Shown here: positions 1 to 6,002 of the stretch, one piece after another
How the letters are laid out: the number at the start of each line of letters is the position of its first letter
How positions within the stretch are numbered: the stretch's first letter is position 1
Source: a virus
DNA: 48,089 bases
IMG/VR virus record: IMGVR_UViG_3300047457_000623
Location: 1 to 48,089 of that record
Strand: one strand, 5' to 3'
The notes under the pieces: generated by a model
The model's database searches: none
Seen by the model: only the letters and a program-made list of their open reading frames with translations
Told to the model about the DNA's origin: nothing
Made by a program: the position numbers and the translations under genes

Positions 1-309
1 GCCATTAATAATTGCCTTATATATATTTATGTAGTCTATTACTGACTTATCTATTGTTTGCTCAATTGGTTGTTGGGCATCCTCATGCAAATAGATCATT
101 GTTCTTGATACTAAAGATGAGAATGGCTCCCTGATTGTTGATATAATTTCAAACCCTTCCTGTTTGGACAAAGCCTCTATATACCTAGATAATCTAAAAA
201 CCATTATTTTTTTTCCTGTTTTTTGTTGCCATGCCTTTTCAAAATAGTTTGTTCCAGATCTCGGAAAAGAACCCAAAACATATGCATGACCACCAACTAA
301 TTTTGACAC
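1..309 (-). CDS. Sulfotransferase-like protein, truncated by the window edge
   Basis: The reading frame runs off the left edge; about 103 residues are visible. Near the N-terminus lies LGSFPRSGTNYF, which matches the 5'-phosphosulfate-binding loop of PAPS-dependent sulfotransferases (family form YPKSGTTW). About 40 residues later TIREPFSSLVS resembles the 3'-phosphate-binding segment (family form RDPRDVAVS). I chose the GTG at 309 because it overlaps the stop codon of the upstream zinc-ribbon gene (TAGTG) and has GGTGG about 9 nt upstream; an ATG at 357 in the same frame is possible. Expected role: transfer of sulfate to a carbohydrate or other hydroxyl group. The substrate cannot be read from the sequence. 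Neighbouring oxygenase and methyltransferase genes suggest a small-molecule or glycan modification set. Confidence 0.62.
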   Translation of the reverse strand, partial: MSKLVGGHAYVLGSFPRSGTNYFEKAWQQKTGKKIMVFRLSRYIEALSKQEGFEIISTIREPFSSLVSRTMIYLHEDAQQPIEQTIDKSVIDYINIYKAIING

Positions 310-470
310 TAAATAGACCACCAGCCCTCGAATTTGGCCTTGCCTGATGATATCCATTCTTTATGTAATTCTGCCTGATATGCCCAATCAGTTTTATGTG
401 TGTCTTTACCACAATGCTCACAGATGTCAGAATTAGGTTCTTCGTATACATGTCTGCAATATTGTGTCAT
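309..470 (-). CDS. Small zinc-ribbon protein (53 aa)
   Basis: Short leftward gene encoding a 53-residue protein with a CRHVYEEPNSDICEHCG segment: one Cys and His near the N-terminus followed by CxxC, a likely zinc-binding knuckle. The C-terminal part (AELHKEWISSGKAKFEGWWS) is a conserved-looking Trp-rich end that I recall from small phage zinc-finger proteins, but I cannot name the family. The start ATG has GAGG about 9 nt upstream. The stop overlaps the GTG of the sulfotransferase-like gene, which suggests translational coupling. Confidence 0.6.
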   Translation of the reverse strand: MTQYCRHVYEEPNSDICEHCGKDTHKTDWAYQAELHKEWISSGKAKFEGWWSI

Positions 471-480
471 ATAAGTACCT

Positions 481-1095
481 CTATTCAAATCTTAACACAG
501 ATTTTTCTTTATTCTTTGTTGCCCATACTGGCAAGGCATATCTATATCCAGATACAACCTCTTTTATTTCATGCACGTAATTTGACGGGAATATAATCAA
601 ACTTCCTGCTTTAGGAATATGAGTATGATTTAATACTGTGAAGTGTAATTCTCCACCCCTATAGTTATCATTTAAGTATATAACTCCACTAAGATTTATA
701 TATTCGGCATCCTTGTGGTTATCCTGATGTGGAACTAGTGAACATGTTGGTCCTAATACTGCCATCCAGATCGCATACGGATATATATCTTCTTCTATTT
801 TATAAAAATCTTTAGATGTAGACACAAACTTTTCATATAACTTTTTTAATATATCTTTGATTTCTAAATGCTGGCTAATCTGAAACATTTCTGGAACTTC
901 AGAATCCCATCTGTCTTTTCGTAATGCTTTTCTGAATTTTGTCCTATCATCCTTGTTGGCATTGATATAATCTACTAAACGCTTTATATCATCTGGGGCT
1001 ATAAAGTTTTCAAATTCTTTTACATAGTCGAGCGGATTTGACACAATATCTATAGTACCATATAAGTTTAAGCGTTTTTTAAAGTTCGGCGCCAA
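481..1095 (-). CDS. 2-oxoglutarate/Fe(II)-dependent oxygenase (prolyl-4-hydroxylase-like)
   Basis: The 204-residue protein carries the iron-binding facial triad of the 2OG-Fe(II) dioxygenase superfamily: H123 and D125 in VPHQDNH and the distal H175 in NYVHEI, followed ten residues later by R185 in GYRYALPVW, the usual 2-oxoglutarate ligand. The strand between them (GGELHF, then PKAGSLIIFPS) matches the double-stranded beta-helix core. It should hydroxylate an amino-acid side chain or small molecule using O2 and 2-oxoglutarate; the substrate is unknown. The start is uncertain: the frame opens with TTG at 1095 without a clear ribosome site, and no in-frame ATG occurs until residue 70, so TTG is the best choice. 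It lies upstream of the zinc-ribbon and sulfotransferase-like genes in the same direction. Confidence 0.8.
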   Translation of the reverse strand: MAPNFKKRLNLYGTIDIVSNPLDYVKEFENFIAPDDIKRLVDYINANKDDRTKFRKALRKDRWDSEVPEMFQISQHLEIKDILKKLYEKFVSTSKDFYKIEEDIYPYAIWMAVLGPTCSLVPHQDNHKDAEYINLSGVIYLNDNYRGGELHFTVLNHTHIPKAGSLIIFPSNYVHEIKEVVSGYRYALPVWATKNKEKSVLRFE

Positions 1096-1115
1096 ACAGG
1101 ATGTAAACCCCCCTA

Positions 1116-1131
1116 TGCACCTAACGGTGCA
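1116..1131. other. Stem-loop between two leftward genes
   Basis: TGCACC-TAAC-GGTGCA is a perfect 6-bp stem with a 4-nt loop. It sits after the 31-residue membrane peptide gene and before the oxygenase gene on the leftward strand. No U-tract follows, so a terminator call would be weak; it may be a processing or attenuation hairpin. Confidence 0.4.
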
Positions 1132-1141
1132 CTATGGGTTA

Positions 1142-1237
1142 TTAGCCTAGTATGCCTGCAACAATAACAACTAGTACCAAACTAAGGCATATCCATTTTA
1201 GGACTTTGATACTAACTTCTATCTTTTTTTCGTTCAT
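1142..1237 (-). CDS. Small membrane peptide (31 aa)
   Basis: Leftward gene for a 31-residue peptide: a charged start (MNEKKIEVSIKVLKW) followed by one hydrophobic stretch (ICLSLVLVVIVAGILG) long enough to cross a membrane. No family is recognised. There is no ribosome site; a TATAAT box ends 6 nt before the ATG, so the mRNA may begin at the start codon. Similar one-helix peptides occur at 2284-2388 and 13187-13288. Confidence 0.5.
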   Translation of the reverse strand: MNEKKIEVSIKVLKWICLSLVLVVIVAGILG

Positions 1238-1243
1238 ATGTCA

Positions 1244-1260
1244 ATTATACCCCATATAAT
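1244..1260. promoter_or_regulatory. Divergent pair of -10 boxes driving leaderless starts
   Basis: TATAAT on the minus strand (1249-1244) and TATAAT on the plus strand (1255-1260) lie back to back with 5 bp between them. Each is followed by exactly 6 nt and then ATG (1237 leftward, 1267 rightward). The symmetry and lack of ribosome sites suggest two leaderless transcripts leaving one shared control point. Neither has a clear -35 box. Confidence 0.6.
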
Positions 1261-1266
1261 ATTTGT

Positions 1267-1614
1267 ATGGATCAGGCCCTACTTTATATAATCTATCAAC
1301 CTGAACTTGAGGCTATCAAAATAGGTATATCGGATATCTCAGGAAAAAGGATTGCAAGCCATAGGACCAAAGGATGGAAACTTGTAGCCTATTGGCATTT
1401 TTTCGAGCGGGATAAGGCAAGAGCCATAGAATCCCTAGTAGTACAAACACTAACTAAGAAATACGGACATTTCCTAGATAAGTCAGATATGCCTCAAAAT
1501 GGATATACGGAGACATTTAGTGCTAAGAAGGTCAAGAAGAGTGGTTTGATACGTATGGTCGATAAGGCTATAGAAAGTGTTTATGCCTCACATATACCGT
1601 CCCAAAATTACTAG
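1267..1614 (+). CDS. GIY-YIG-fold nuclease-like protein (T5orf172/Mug113 type)
   Basis: 115 residues. The N-terminus LYIIYQPELEAIKIGISD followed by GKRIASHRTKGWKLVAYWHF resembles the small GIY-YIG-like domains of the T5orf172/Mug113 group (pattern YII...KIGIS...R...H...), where a Tyr-rich first strand and the KIG strand form the core. The later conserved Arg and Glu (RAIESLV) could complete the site. Function could be DNA cleavage or nicking, but many members have no tested activity. The only rightward gene in this part of the window; it probably starts from a leaderless transcript (TATAAT 6 nt before ATG). Its last 4 bp overlap the end of the convergent methyltransferase gene. Confidence 0.55.
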   Translation: MDQALLYIIYQPELEAIKIGISDISGKRIASHRTKGWKLVAYWHFFERDKARAIESLVVQTLTKKYGHFLDKSDMPQNGYTETFSAKKVKKSGLIRMVDKAIESVYASHIPSQNY

Positions 1615-2234
1615 TCTCTTGTAAATACTAGGTTTGACTGGTTATGGCTATATTGATAAGATTTTTTAAGAACAAACCCCATATCAGATAAAAATCTAAC
1701 TACATCATCTATGAGCCATGCATCTTGCCATAATTGTTCTTGTTCTACCTCTATGTAGATAGATGAGCACATGGATAATATTCTGGTTGCTCCAGTCAAT
1801 ACCTCACGATTTGCACCTTCGCAGTCTATCCACAGAGCAATATTCTCATCCTTTAAATCTCTAAAGTATAGATCGAGAGTTGTGCATTCTGTGACTTCTG
1901 ACTGTTTGATATCAAACCTACCTGTCTTGATACCATTATGTCCTACAAAAATATCACTATTAGAATCATATAGGAATTCAGCAGTTCCTTCGTAATCTGT
2001 TATTATTTTGTTTATATAGGTAACATTTTGTTGTTCTAGTATGTCTTTATACCGTTCGAATATTGGCTTTGATCCTTCAAATGCATATGCCTTACAGATA
2101 AATCCTCTGCGTTCAGCATTAGCCATTTCAATAGAAAAGTCTGCATCAAATGCACCAACCTCAATTGAGATGGTTGGTTTTAATTCTGTTTGAAGTTCTA
2201 AAAAATATGCTAGAGATAGTGCATCAGTGAACAT
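1611..2234 (-). CDS. FkbM-family methyltransferase
   Basis: 207 residues with the Rossmann-type SAM-dependent methyltransferase layout of the FkbM family: motif I SIEVGAFDADFSIEMA near residues 23-38, an acidic residue after the second strand (YAFEGSKP), TTLDLYF followed by IALWIDCEGANREVLTGA (the strand IDxEGAExxVLxGA typical of FkbM), and IYIEVEQEQLW. FkbM enzymes methylate hydroxyl groups of sugars or other small molecules, so a surface-glycan or virion-decoration role is plausible. ATG at 2234 follows a TATACT box by 6 nt with no ribosome site, another leaderless-type start. Downstream of a 34-residue membrane peptide gene in the same direction. Confidence 0.85.
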   Translation of the reverse strand: MFTDALSLAYFLELQTELKPTISIEVGAFDADFSIEMANAERRGFICKAYAFEGSKPIFERYKDILEQQNVTYINKIITDYEGTAEFLYDSNSDIFVGHNGIKTGRFDIKQSEVTECTTLDLYFRDLKDENIALWIDCEGANREVLTGATRILSMCSSIYIEVEQEQLWQDAWLIDDVVRFLSDMGFVLKKSYQYSHNQSNLVFTRD

Positions 2235-2283
2235 AGTTCTAGTATATCGTAAAGTTATCCACAGGCTTGTTAAAAGATTTTTA

Positions 2284-2388
2284 TTAATCTCCGTGTGGAT
2301 AGTTGATCATATCTTTTATCCACAATACTGTAAAGGCTATTATTGAAATAATGTATGTGGCAATTATTATTTTTCCTGCTGTGTTCAT
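2284..2388 (-). CDS. Small membrane peptide (34 aa)
   Basis: A 34-residue peptide with one predicted transmembrane helix (KIIIATYIISIIAFTVLWI) and a short polar tail. No family recognised. Support comes mainly from its promoter: a full-consensus TTGACA-17-TATAAT ends 6 nt before its ATG, giving a leaderless start. DnaA boxes lie inside and on both sides of the gene. Confidence 0.55.
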   Translation of the reverse strand: MNTAGKIIIATYIISIIAFTVLWIKDMINYPHGD

Positions 2389-2394
2389 ATGATA

Positions 2395-2423
2395 ATTATA
2401 TAGACCTTGTCTATGTTTGTCAA
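2395..2423 (-). promoter_or_regulatory. Consensus sigma70-type promoter, leftward
   Basis: TTGACA (2423-2418), 17-bp spacer, TATAAT (2400-2395): both hexamers match the consensus exactly. The ATG of the 34-residue peptide gene follows after 6 nt. It probably also serves the FkbM gene. Confidence 0.8.
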
Positions 2424-2601
2424 GCATAGTTATCCACAGGTTTATCCACAGATAAATCTTACTGATGATATTTTTAGATAGGGTTAAAGTGGAGTAAAGT
2501 GGAGGATAGTGGGTAATGGAGCACTTTTAAGAGGGGGCTTCGTAATGTTGTTGCCAAACCACCTATCCCCAAACCTTCATATCCCCATATCAGGGCTTTG
2601 G

Positions 2602-2630
2602 ATTATATACCAAACCACCATATCTGTCAA
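2602..2630 (-). promoter_or_regulatory. Consensus promoter, leftward (first of two)
   Basis: TTGACA (2630-2625), 17-bp spacer, TATAAT (2607-2602), both hexamers exact. The spacer contains GGTGGTTTGG. The -35 abuts a second TTGACA facing right at 2632, forming a TGTCAA-A-TTGACA palindrome. No gene follows for more than 200 bp, so the product could be an untranslated RNA reading toward 2388. Confidence 0.7.
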
Positions 2631-2653
2631 ATTGACATAGCCACAAAGTGGGT

Positions 2654-2682
2654 ATTATATACCCAAACATGTGGTTTGTCAA
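2654..2682 (-). promoter_or_regulatory. Consensus promoter, leftward (second of two)
   Basis: TTGACA (2682-2677), 17-bp spacer, TATAAT (2659-2654), exact in both hexamers. The spacer starts with AACCACATGTTTGG, and CAAAC-atgtg-GTTTG makes an inverted repeat there. It lies 52 bp from the first promoter, so the two form a tandem pair. Confidence 0.7.
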
Positions 2683-2888
2683 GTATGACCATAGGGATTT
2701 TTGCTCAAAAATGCAGAAAATCAGGAAATAATGTTTGTTATCGTAATCTTTTATTTAAAAATCTTTTAAAAAGTTTTAAAATCAGGGAATATGGTTTGTT
2801 ATGGTTATATAGGGGATGATCGTAATGTTTTTCTCTACCGCCCCAGATTTCCCCAATGATCCCTGGATCCAGATCGTCCCGCCTGGAG

Positions 2889-3119
2889 TTAATCTTTGTC
2901 ACTTGTCTTTTGAGCGGGGTGCAAGGCAGCGTTCGTAATCCCCCGCTTAAAAATGCGGCGGGTATAGAAGAGTTCCAAACCACTATACTTATATACAAAC
3001 CTTCTAATACGAGATACACCATTACCAAATGCTATTGCTAATTCATTTTGACCATTATGATATGAATGAGTTGAGTGAATGTTTGATCCATTAAATCTTG
3101 CATGGTTATGAGGACTCAT
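2889..3119 (-). CDS. Doubtful small ORF rich in His and Asn
   Basis: The frame from ATG 3119 gives MSPHNHARFNGSNIHSTHSY and further polar sequence, with phage-like codon choice in its first half and GC-rich, less typical codons in the last third. A longer start at 3149 exists. There is no ribosome site, and TCGTAAT and repeat words overlap the 3' part. It may be a real small gene, a decayed one or chance. Confidence 0.25.
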   Translation of the reverse strand: MSPHNHARFNGSNIHSTHSYHNGQNELAIAFGNGVSRIRRFVYKYSGLELFYTRRIFKRGITNAALHPAQKTSDKD

Positions 3120-3158
3120 AAAACAATTATAACATGGTTTGAACCACATGTTTCATGT

Positions 3159-3188
3159 TTGACAAACCATATAGAGGTTTGGTATAAT
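3159..3188 (+). promoter_or_regulatory. Strong rightward promoter without a downstream gene
   Basis: TTGACA (3159-3164), 18-bp spacer, TATAAT (3183-3188) with an extended -10 TGG. The next rightward gene is far away, while a GC-rich hairpin lies about 90 bp downstream (3276-3291). This suggests a short untranslated RNA of about 90-110 nt, antisense to nothing recognised. Confidence 0.6.
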
Positions 3189-3275
3189 CTGGGATTTTTT
3201 ATCAAACCTTCGTAATCCCAAAATCTGGGAAAAATATCATCGGATCGTAATATGGTGGTTTGATAACAAAATGCT

Positions 3276-3291
3276 TCGGCCCCGCAGGGCC
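3276..3291. terminator. GC-rich hairpin at the end of the leftward block
   Basis: GGCCC-CGCA-GGGCC (within 3276-3291) forms a 5-bp GC stem with a 4-nt loop. It stands just past the stop of the 3297-3563 gene and about 90 nt after the rightward promoter, so it could stop either transcript. It lacks a long U-tract. Confidence 0.4.
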
Positions 3292-3296
3292 CTATA

Positions 3297-3563
3297 TCAC
3301 AAACCTAAAATTTCGTCAAGTGATTTGTATCCCGTGTCTTGAATATTCAAACCCTCTAAAAACAATTTCCAAGTTTCCCTGATATACTGTTCTGCCATTG
3401 GTGCATTAGGAATAATACCTTCTGAGATAGAAAATGCTAGTGGCAATCCAATATCATTATATTCTATGAAGTCTGCAAACTCTTCATCTTGTTTATAGTT
3501 TAGCCATAGGTCCCCTAGAATATTGCAAATATCAGAATAGGGTGTATTGGTTTGTTCCGTCAT
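3297..3563 (-). CDS. Hypothetical phage protein (88 aa)
   Basis: Acidic 88-residue protein beginning MTEQTNTPYSDICNILGDLW. I chose ATG 3563 over the upstream in-frame start at 3599 because AGGAG lies 9 nt before it. No known domain; the sequence looks helical and soluble. Its 5' end overlaps the 3' end of the preceding gene by 32 bp, and it is the last gene of the leftward early block before the gene-poor region. Confidence 0.75.
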   Translation of the reverse strand: MTEQTNTPYSDICNILGDLWLNYKQDEEFADFIEYNDIGLPLAFSISEGIIPNAPMAEQYIRETWKLFLEGLNIQDTGYKSLDEILGL

Positions 3564-3750
3564 ATACGTTCTCCTTCTGTGCCTTCGCACTTTCAGCAAT
3601 TACTTGTAGACGATTATAGGCAACCAAAGGAGCAAGTTGGGCATAGTACACGCCAACCTGTTCTAAGTCAGTTCTCAAATCACATACAAGGGTAGCAATT
3701 TTCATTGCGACTTTTTCCTCTTCTGTAAGTCTGTGTCGTCGTCTCATCAT
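3532..3750 (-). CDS. Hypothetical phage protein (72 aa), basic N-terminus
   Basis: 72-residue protein starting MMRRRHRLTEEEKVAMKIAT, a short Arg-rich start followed by helices. No family recognised. The ATG at 3750 (or 3747) follows AAAGG; the upstream GTG at 3753 is less likely. A promoter with a long 5' hairpin lies upstream (3779-3863), so this gene probably starts its own transcript together with the overlapping 88-residue gene. Confidence 0.7.
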   Translation of the reverse strand: MMRRRHRLTEEEKVAMKIATLVCDLRTDLEQVGVYYAQLAPLVAYNRLQVIAESAKAQKENVYDGTNQYTLF

Positions 3751-3778
3751 CACCTTTCATTGTACCAAAAAAAATAAA

Positions 3779-3863
3779 GAAGCGCAAGTATTAGACCATA
3801 CCATAGGCATTAGAATTACTTACGCTTCAAGCCTATTATATCAAAAATTTGACGGGGACGCAA
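3779..3863 (-). promoter_or_regulatory. Leftward promoter with long structured 5' leader
   Basis: TTGCGT (3863-3858), 17-bp spacer, TATAAT (3840-3835) with extended -10 TGA. The first part of the transcript would fold: GAAGCG and CGCTTC at the two ends of 3780-3829, plus AAGTA/TACTT inside, give an imperfect stem of about 11 bp. A separate inverted repeat (GGGGACGCA ... TGCGTCCCC, 9 bp) overlaps the -35 region at about 3853-3889. Confidence 0.55.
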
Positions 3864-3882
3864 GTAACTAAGAAAAACCCTG

Positions 3883-3916
3883 CGTCCCCAGTAGGAGGGG
3901 AACCCATACCCTCCCT
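3883..3916 (-). terminator. Hairpin after the 3917-4279 gene
   Basis: GGAGGGG and CCCTCC flank an 8-nt loop directly downstream of the stop of the leftward gene at 3917. It resembles a terminator stem but has no clear U-tract in the leftward direction. Confidence 0.35.
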
Positions 3917-4279
3917 TTATTGAGTGACCGTCGTCACAAAGCCTTTATGATAAGTAATAAAACTTTCAAAGTCATGAATGCCAGTCTCATCTTCTACAGT
4001 CTTATTAATTAAATCAATAGTGATATCTGGATGGTCTCCTCCATAGGCACCGTCGCTATTACTTGCCCATAGACCAAAGCCAGTCTCCTCAGCCCACTGG
4101 TCCCCAATCAACTGGGACACAATAATACGTGTTGCATAGGACGTGTCATTCCACCTTGGCATTGCTGCATGTAGTGCATTCGCCAGGGACTCAAACCTAT
4201 CATAGCCACCCCAGTGGCTGTACAGGTTAACTGATAAGTTCTTATCTTGTTTAATTGTATATACGATTCTGTCTCCCAT
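3917..4279 (-). CDS. Conserved-looking phage protein (120 aa)
   Basis: 120 residues, starting MGDRIVYTIKQDKNLSVNLYSHWGG and containing GFGLWASNSDGAYGGDHPDI. The aromatic, glycine-rich pattern looks like a compact folded domain I have seen among actinophage early proteins, but I cannot name it. The start overlaps the stop of a 24-residue peptide gene (TAATG) and has AAAGGA 10 nt upstream inside that gene, indicating coupled translation. Confidence 0.8.
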   Translation of the reverse strand: MGDRIVYTIKQDKNLSVNLYSHWGGYDRFESLANALHAAMPRWNDTSYATRIIVSQLIGDQWAEETGFGLWASNSDGAYGGDHPDITIDLINKTVEDETGIHDFESFITYHKGFVTTVTQ

Positions 4280-4353
4280 TATAGGGTCCTTTCAGTAGTA
4301 GGGTTTTCTTCTAGTGTATCAAATTCTAGGTCTAATGTCAACTGCTCGTACAT
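4279..4353 (-). CDS. Very small coupled peptide (24 aa)
   Basis: 24 residues, acidic (MYEQLTLDLEFDTLEENPTT). Evidence is positional: its ATG overlaps the previous stop (TGATG) with AGGAGG upstream, and its stop overlaps the next ATG (TAATG). It may be a real microprotein or a spacer that couples the genes on either side. Confidence 0.5.
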   Translation of the reverse strand: MYEQLTLDLEFDTLEENPTTERTL

Positions 4354-4493
4354 CATACCTCCTCAAAAGCAACTACGGATAGATCTGAAAGAACTTCATT
4401 CCAAACCTCATCCTCAGCAGCCTCTGAATCTACAACAAAATTCATGTAACTGCCAGAGGGCTCGTGTATTACTTCGATATTATATTGTGGCAT
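4353..4493 (-). CDS. Small acidic protein (46 aa)
   Basis: 46 residues (MPQYNIEVIHEPSGSYMNFV...), acidic, beta-strand start then helix. No family recognised. Overlaps the end of the upstream gene by 14 bp and hands over to the 24-residue peptide by a TGATG overlap, so it belongs to the same polycistronic unit. Confidence 0.65.
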   Translation of the reverse strand: MPQYNIEVIHEPSGSYMNFVVDSEAAEDEVWNEVLSDLSVVAFEEV

Positions 4494-4761
4494 TGTCATC
4501 CCTTTCTGCTATAGCAAATGATAGTTGATATGTTAATCCATATATATGTGAGAGAGCGTCCAACTGTCCCTCCCAATATTTGCGGTCCATGGAATCCATG
4601 GCTTCGCCAGTCTTGTTCTCTGCTTCTTGTGCCAACTCTAGTTGCTCTTCAGCCTCTAGCATTAGCCATTTGAGTTCACCGTGAATGACATCAAGTCCAG
4701 AAGAGCCAGCGTCGATTGCTTTCTGTAGGTTATCAGGCAACTCAGTTGTTATTGGCTGCAT
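4480..4761 (-). CDS. Hypothetical helical protein (93 aa)
   Basis: 93 residues starting MQPITTELPDNLQKAIDAGS, with a long Glu/Leu-rich helix (ELKWLMLEAEEQLELAQEAE) likely to form a coiled coil. ATG 4761 is chosen because GGAG lies 7-10 nt upstream; the in-frame TTG at 4773 lacks one. Overlaps neighbours on both sides (20 bp upstream, 14 bp downstream). Confidence 0.75.
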   Translation of the reverse strand: MQPITTELPDNLQKAIDAGSSGLDVIHGELKWLMLEAEEQLELAQEAENKTGEAMDSMDRKYWEGQLDALSHIYGLTYQLSFAIAERDDNATI

Positions 4762-4951
4762 GCTCTTCTCCAATCTTTATAAAGTGACGGGTAGCAATAG
4801 CCTGCCCACCTAACCAATTAAATTCAAAATCTAACTCTAAGAACTCTTTAGAATTCATATCTAAATCTTCCATTTGTTTAGATATCTCTTCTTGGTCTTG
4901 TTCTAAACTAATTAGATGTGCCTTCATATATTCAATTAAGTAATTAGACAT
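4742..4951 (-). CDS. Hypothetical helical protein (69 aa)
   Basis: 69 residues, starting MSNYLIEYMKAHLISLEQDQ, with heptad-like Leu/Ile spacing that suggests a coiled coil. ATG 4951 has AGGAG 7-11 nt upstream; an earlier in-frame start at 4966 is less likely. No known domain. Member of the overlapping early set. Confidence 0.75.
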   Translation of the reverse strand: MSNYLIEYMKAHLISLEQDQEEISKQMEDLDMNSKEFLELDFEFNWLGGQAIATRHFIKIGEEHAANNN

Positions 4952-5192
4952 TAAAATACTCCTCATCTTCAGGTGTTAATTCATAGAATAAATTAAACTT
5001 AGACTGAAGATATGGGTCCTCAGACTTTTCTGCAATTTGATAATCTGCATAGAATGTGCCTTCATCTAGATTAGAACTATTCCAATCTTCAAATAGTTGT
5101 TCACTAATCTCAGTAACGGTAGCGTCAATTAGCATTTGATTCTCATCATCTAGAAATGAGCCACGGTCATTTAAATCTAATCTATTAGCCAT
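4944..5192 (-). CDS. Hypothetical acidic protein (82 aa)
   Basis: 82 residues, starting MANRLDLNDRGSFLDDENQM; strongly acidic and rich in Tyr/Phe near the C-terminus. ATG 5192 is preceded by AGAAAGGAAG, a strong ribosome site, and overlaps the end of the DUF1281-like gene by 8 bp. No function can be assigned. Confidence 0.78.
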   Translation of the reverse strand: MANRLDLNDRGSFLDDENQMLIDATVTEISEQLFEDWNSSNLDEGTFYADYQIAEKSEDPYLQSKFNLFYELTPEDEEYFNV

Positions 5193-5916
5193 TTATTTCT
5201 TCCTTTCTATAATCAGGTACATGCTCGTCGTCTAAGTATACTTTATGGATGTCACAATCTGCAACTATGTCTAGGTCTGCCTCTCCTAGCCAATTACATT
5301 CTCCACAGATTTCTCCACAGTCGTTATCGCAGTACTCCATAGTGTCGTATGAATCACAATCACGACATTGGCTTTCATAGTTTTGGTCAGATGTAATTAC
5401 TCCAGCACGAAGTGTTGTTTCTCCACCCCAACCTGTCTCTTCTTGATAGGATAATGTAATATCTAGTGTTGGATAATCAAAAGAAAGTTTGTGAATAATG
5501 GGCAATGGTGGGGACCATGCTGTATTGAAACGGTATGCAAGAGATGTAGCACTTTCCTCCATTAGTTCTGTTTCAGGATATTTATCATTATCATGAACAG
5601 CAACGTCCCACTTGGTTCCCCAGTTTGTTACGTTCCAATCATACCAGTTACTACCTGAAAAATCTAATGGAGACTTACTGTAGTCAGGTTGCTTTATATA
5701 ATCTTCGTCAGATATACCTGCTTGTCTATGATTATAGATATTATGAAATGCAAACACAGGATTGCTATATGTAAAATCCTTTACTTCCATTTCACGTGTT
5801 TCAGAATTCCAGTTGTCATGCTTCTGAACAAATGGTCTATTTAATAGTCGCTTTACATCTGCAATAAGTGCAGAATCACCCTCTATAGTAAGAGAGTTAT
5901 ATACCCAGTTGGGCAT
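5185..5916 (-). CDS. DUF1281 / Api92-like protein with a C-terminal Cys cluster
   Basis: 243 residues. The start MPNWVYNSLTIEGD, the central NWGTKWDV and FNTAWSPPLPIIHKLS are hallmarks of the DUF1281/Api92-like (YubB) family, a ferredoxin-fold domain common on phages and plasmids with no proven activity. A C-terminal extension (about residues 183-206) has CxxC and further Cys pairs (CRDCDS, CDNDCGEICGEC), likely a zinc site. AAAGGA precedes the ATG. Upstream lies a TTGACA -35 with a weak -10 and a perfect Crp/GlxR-type palindrome, so activator control is plausible. Confidence 0.85.
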   Translation of the reverse strand: MPNWVYNSLTIEGDSALIADVKRLLNRPFVQKHDNWNSETREMEVKDFTYSNPVFAFHNIYNHRQAGISDEDYIKQPDYSKSPLDFSGSNWYDWNVTNWGTKWDVAVHDNDKYPETELMEESATSLAYRFNTAWSPPLPIIHKLSFDYPTLDITLSYQEETGWGGETTLRAGVITSDQNYESQCRDCDSYDTMEYCDNDCGEICGECNWLGEADLDIVADCDIHKVYLDDEHVPDYRKEEING

Positions 5917-5947
5917 TTGGGGTCCTTTCTGTTGAGTTCGTAATTCA

Positions 5948-6002
5948 ATTTTCCCAGATTTGGGGAATTATGTCAAGTCATCTTAATGTGATGTACGTCA
6001 CA
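5948..6002 (-). promoter_or_regulatory. Weak promoter with Crp/GlxR-type operator
   Basis: TTGACA (5976-5971) is followed at 17 bp by a poor -10 (GAAAAT, 5953-5948). TGTGATGTACGTCACA at 5987-6002 is a perfect TGTGA-N6-TCACA palindrome with central TA and lies just upstream of the -35; it overlaps the stop codon of the upstream gene. A CCCAGATTTGGG inverted repeat and a TCGTAAT (5938-5944) lie in the leader. Confidence 0.6.

Larger units (their letters stand above)
2255..2450. other. Cluster of DnaA boxes; candidate replication origin
   Basis: Four perfect TTATCCACA boxes (2255-2263, 2316-2324, 2430-2438, 2442-2450) and one with a single mismatch on the other strand (TGTGGATAG, 2294-2302) occur within 196 bp of AT-rich DNA. 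The last two are head to tail, 12 bp apart. TTATCCACA is the established high-affinity binding site of bacterial DnaA. This could be an origin, or sites that couple phage promoters to host DnaA. No phage replication initiator gene was recognised beside it. Confidence 0.6.
2451..3296. other. Gene-poor, promoter- and repeat-rich region
   Basis: About 850 bp with no convincing gene. It holds two full-consensus leftward promoters, one strong rightward promoter, six copies of TCGTAAT (starting at 2540, 2741, 2820, 2933, 3210, 3245), repeated GGTTTG/CAAACC words and imperfect direct repeats around 2713-2745 and 2776-2808. A perfect palindrome GGGTATTATATACCC lies at about 2650-2664. A short open frame at 2889-3149 is listed separately with low confidence. 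Confidence 0.6.

Noticed and set aside
2738-3028. 96-codon leftward frame in the gene-poor region
   Set aside because: Crosses the direct repeats and TCGTAAT words, composition unlike the neighbouring genes, no ribosome site.
3923-3938. Additional Crp-type palindrome with one mismatch (AGTGACCGTCGTCACA)
   Set aside because: Lies inside the coding end of the 120-residue gene, lacks central TA and is 95 bp from the nearest -10; could be chance.
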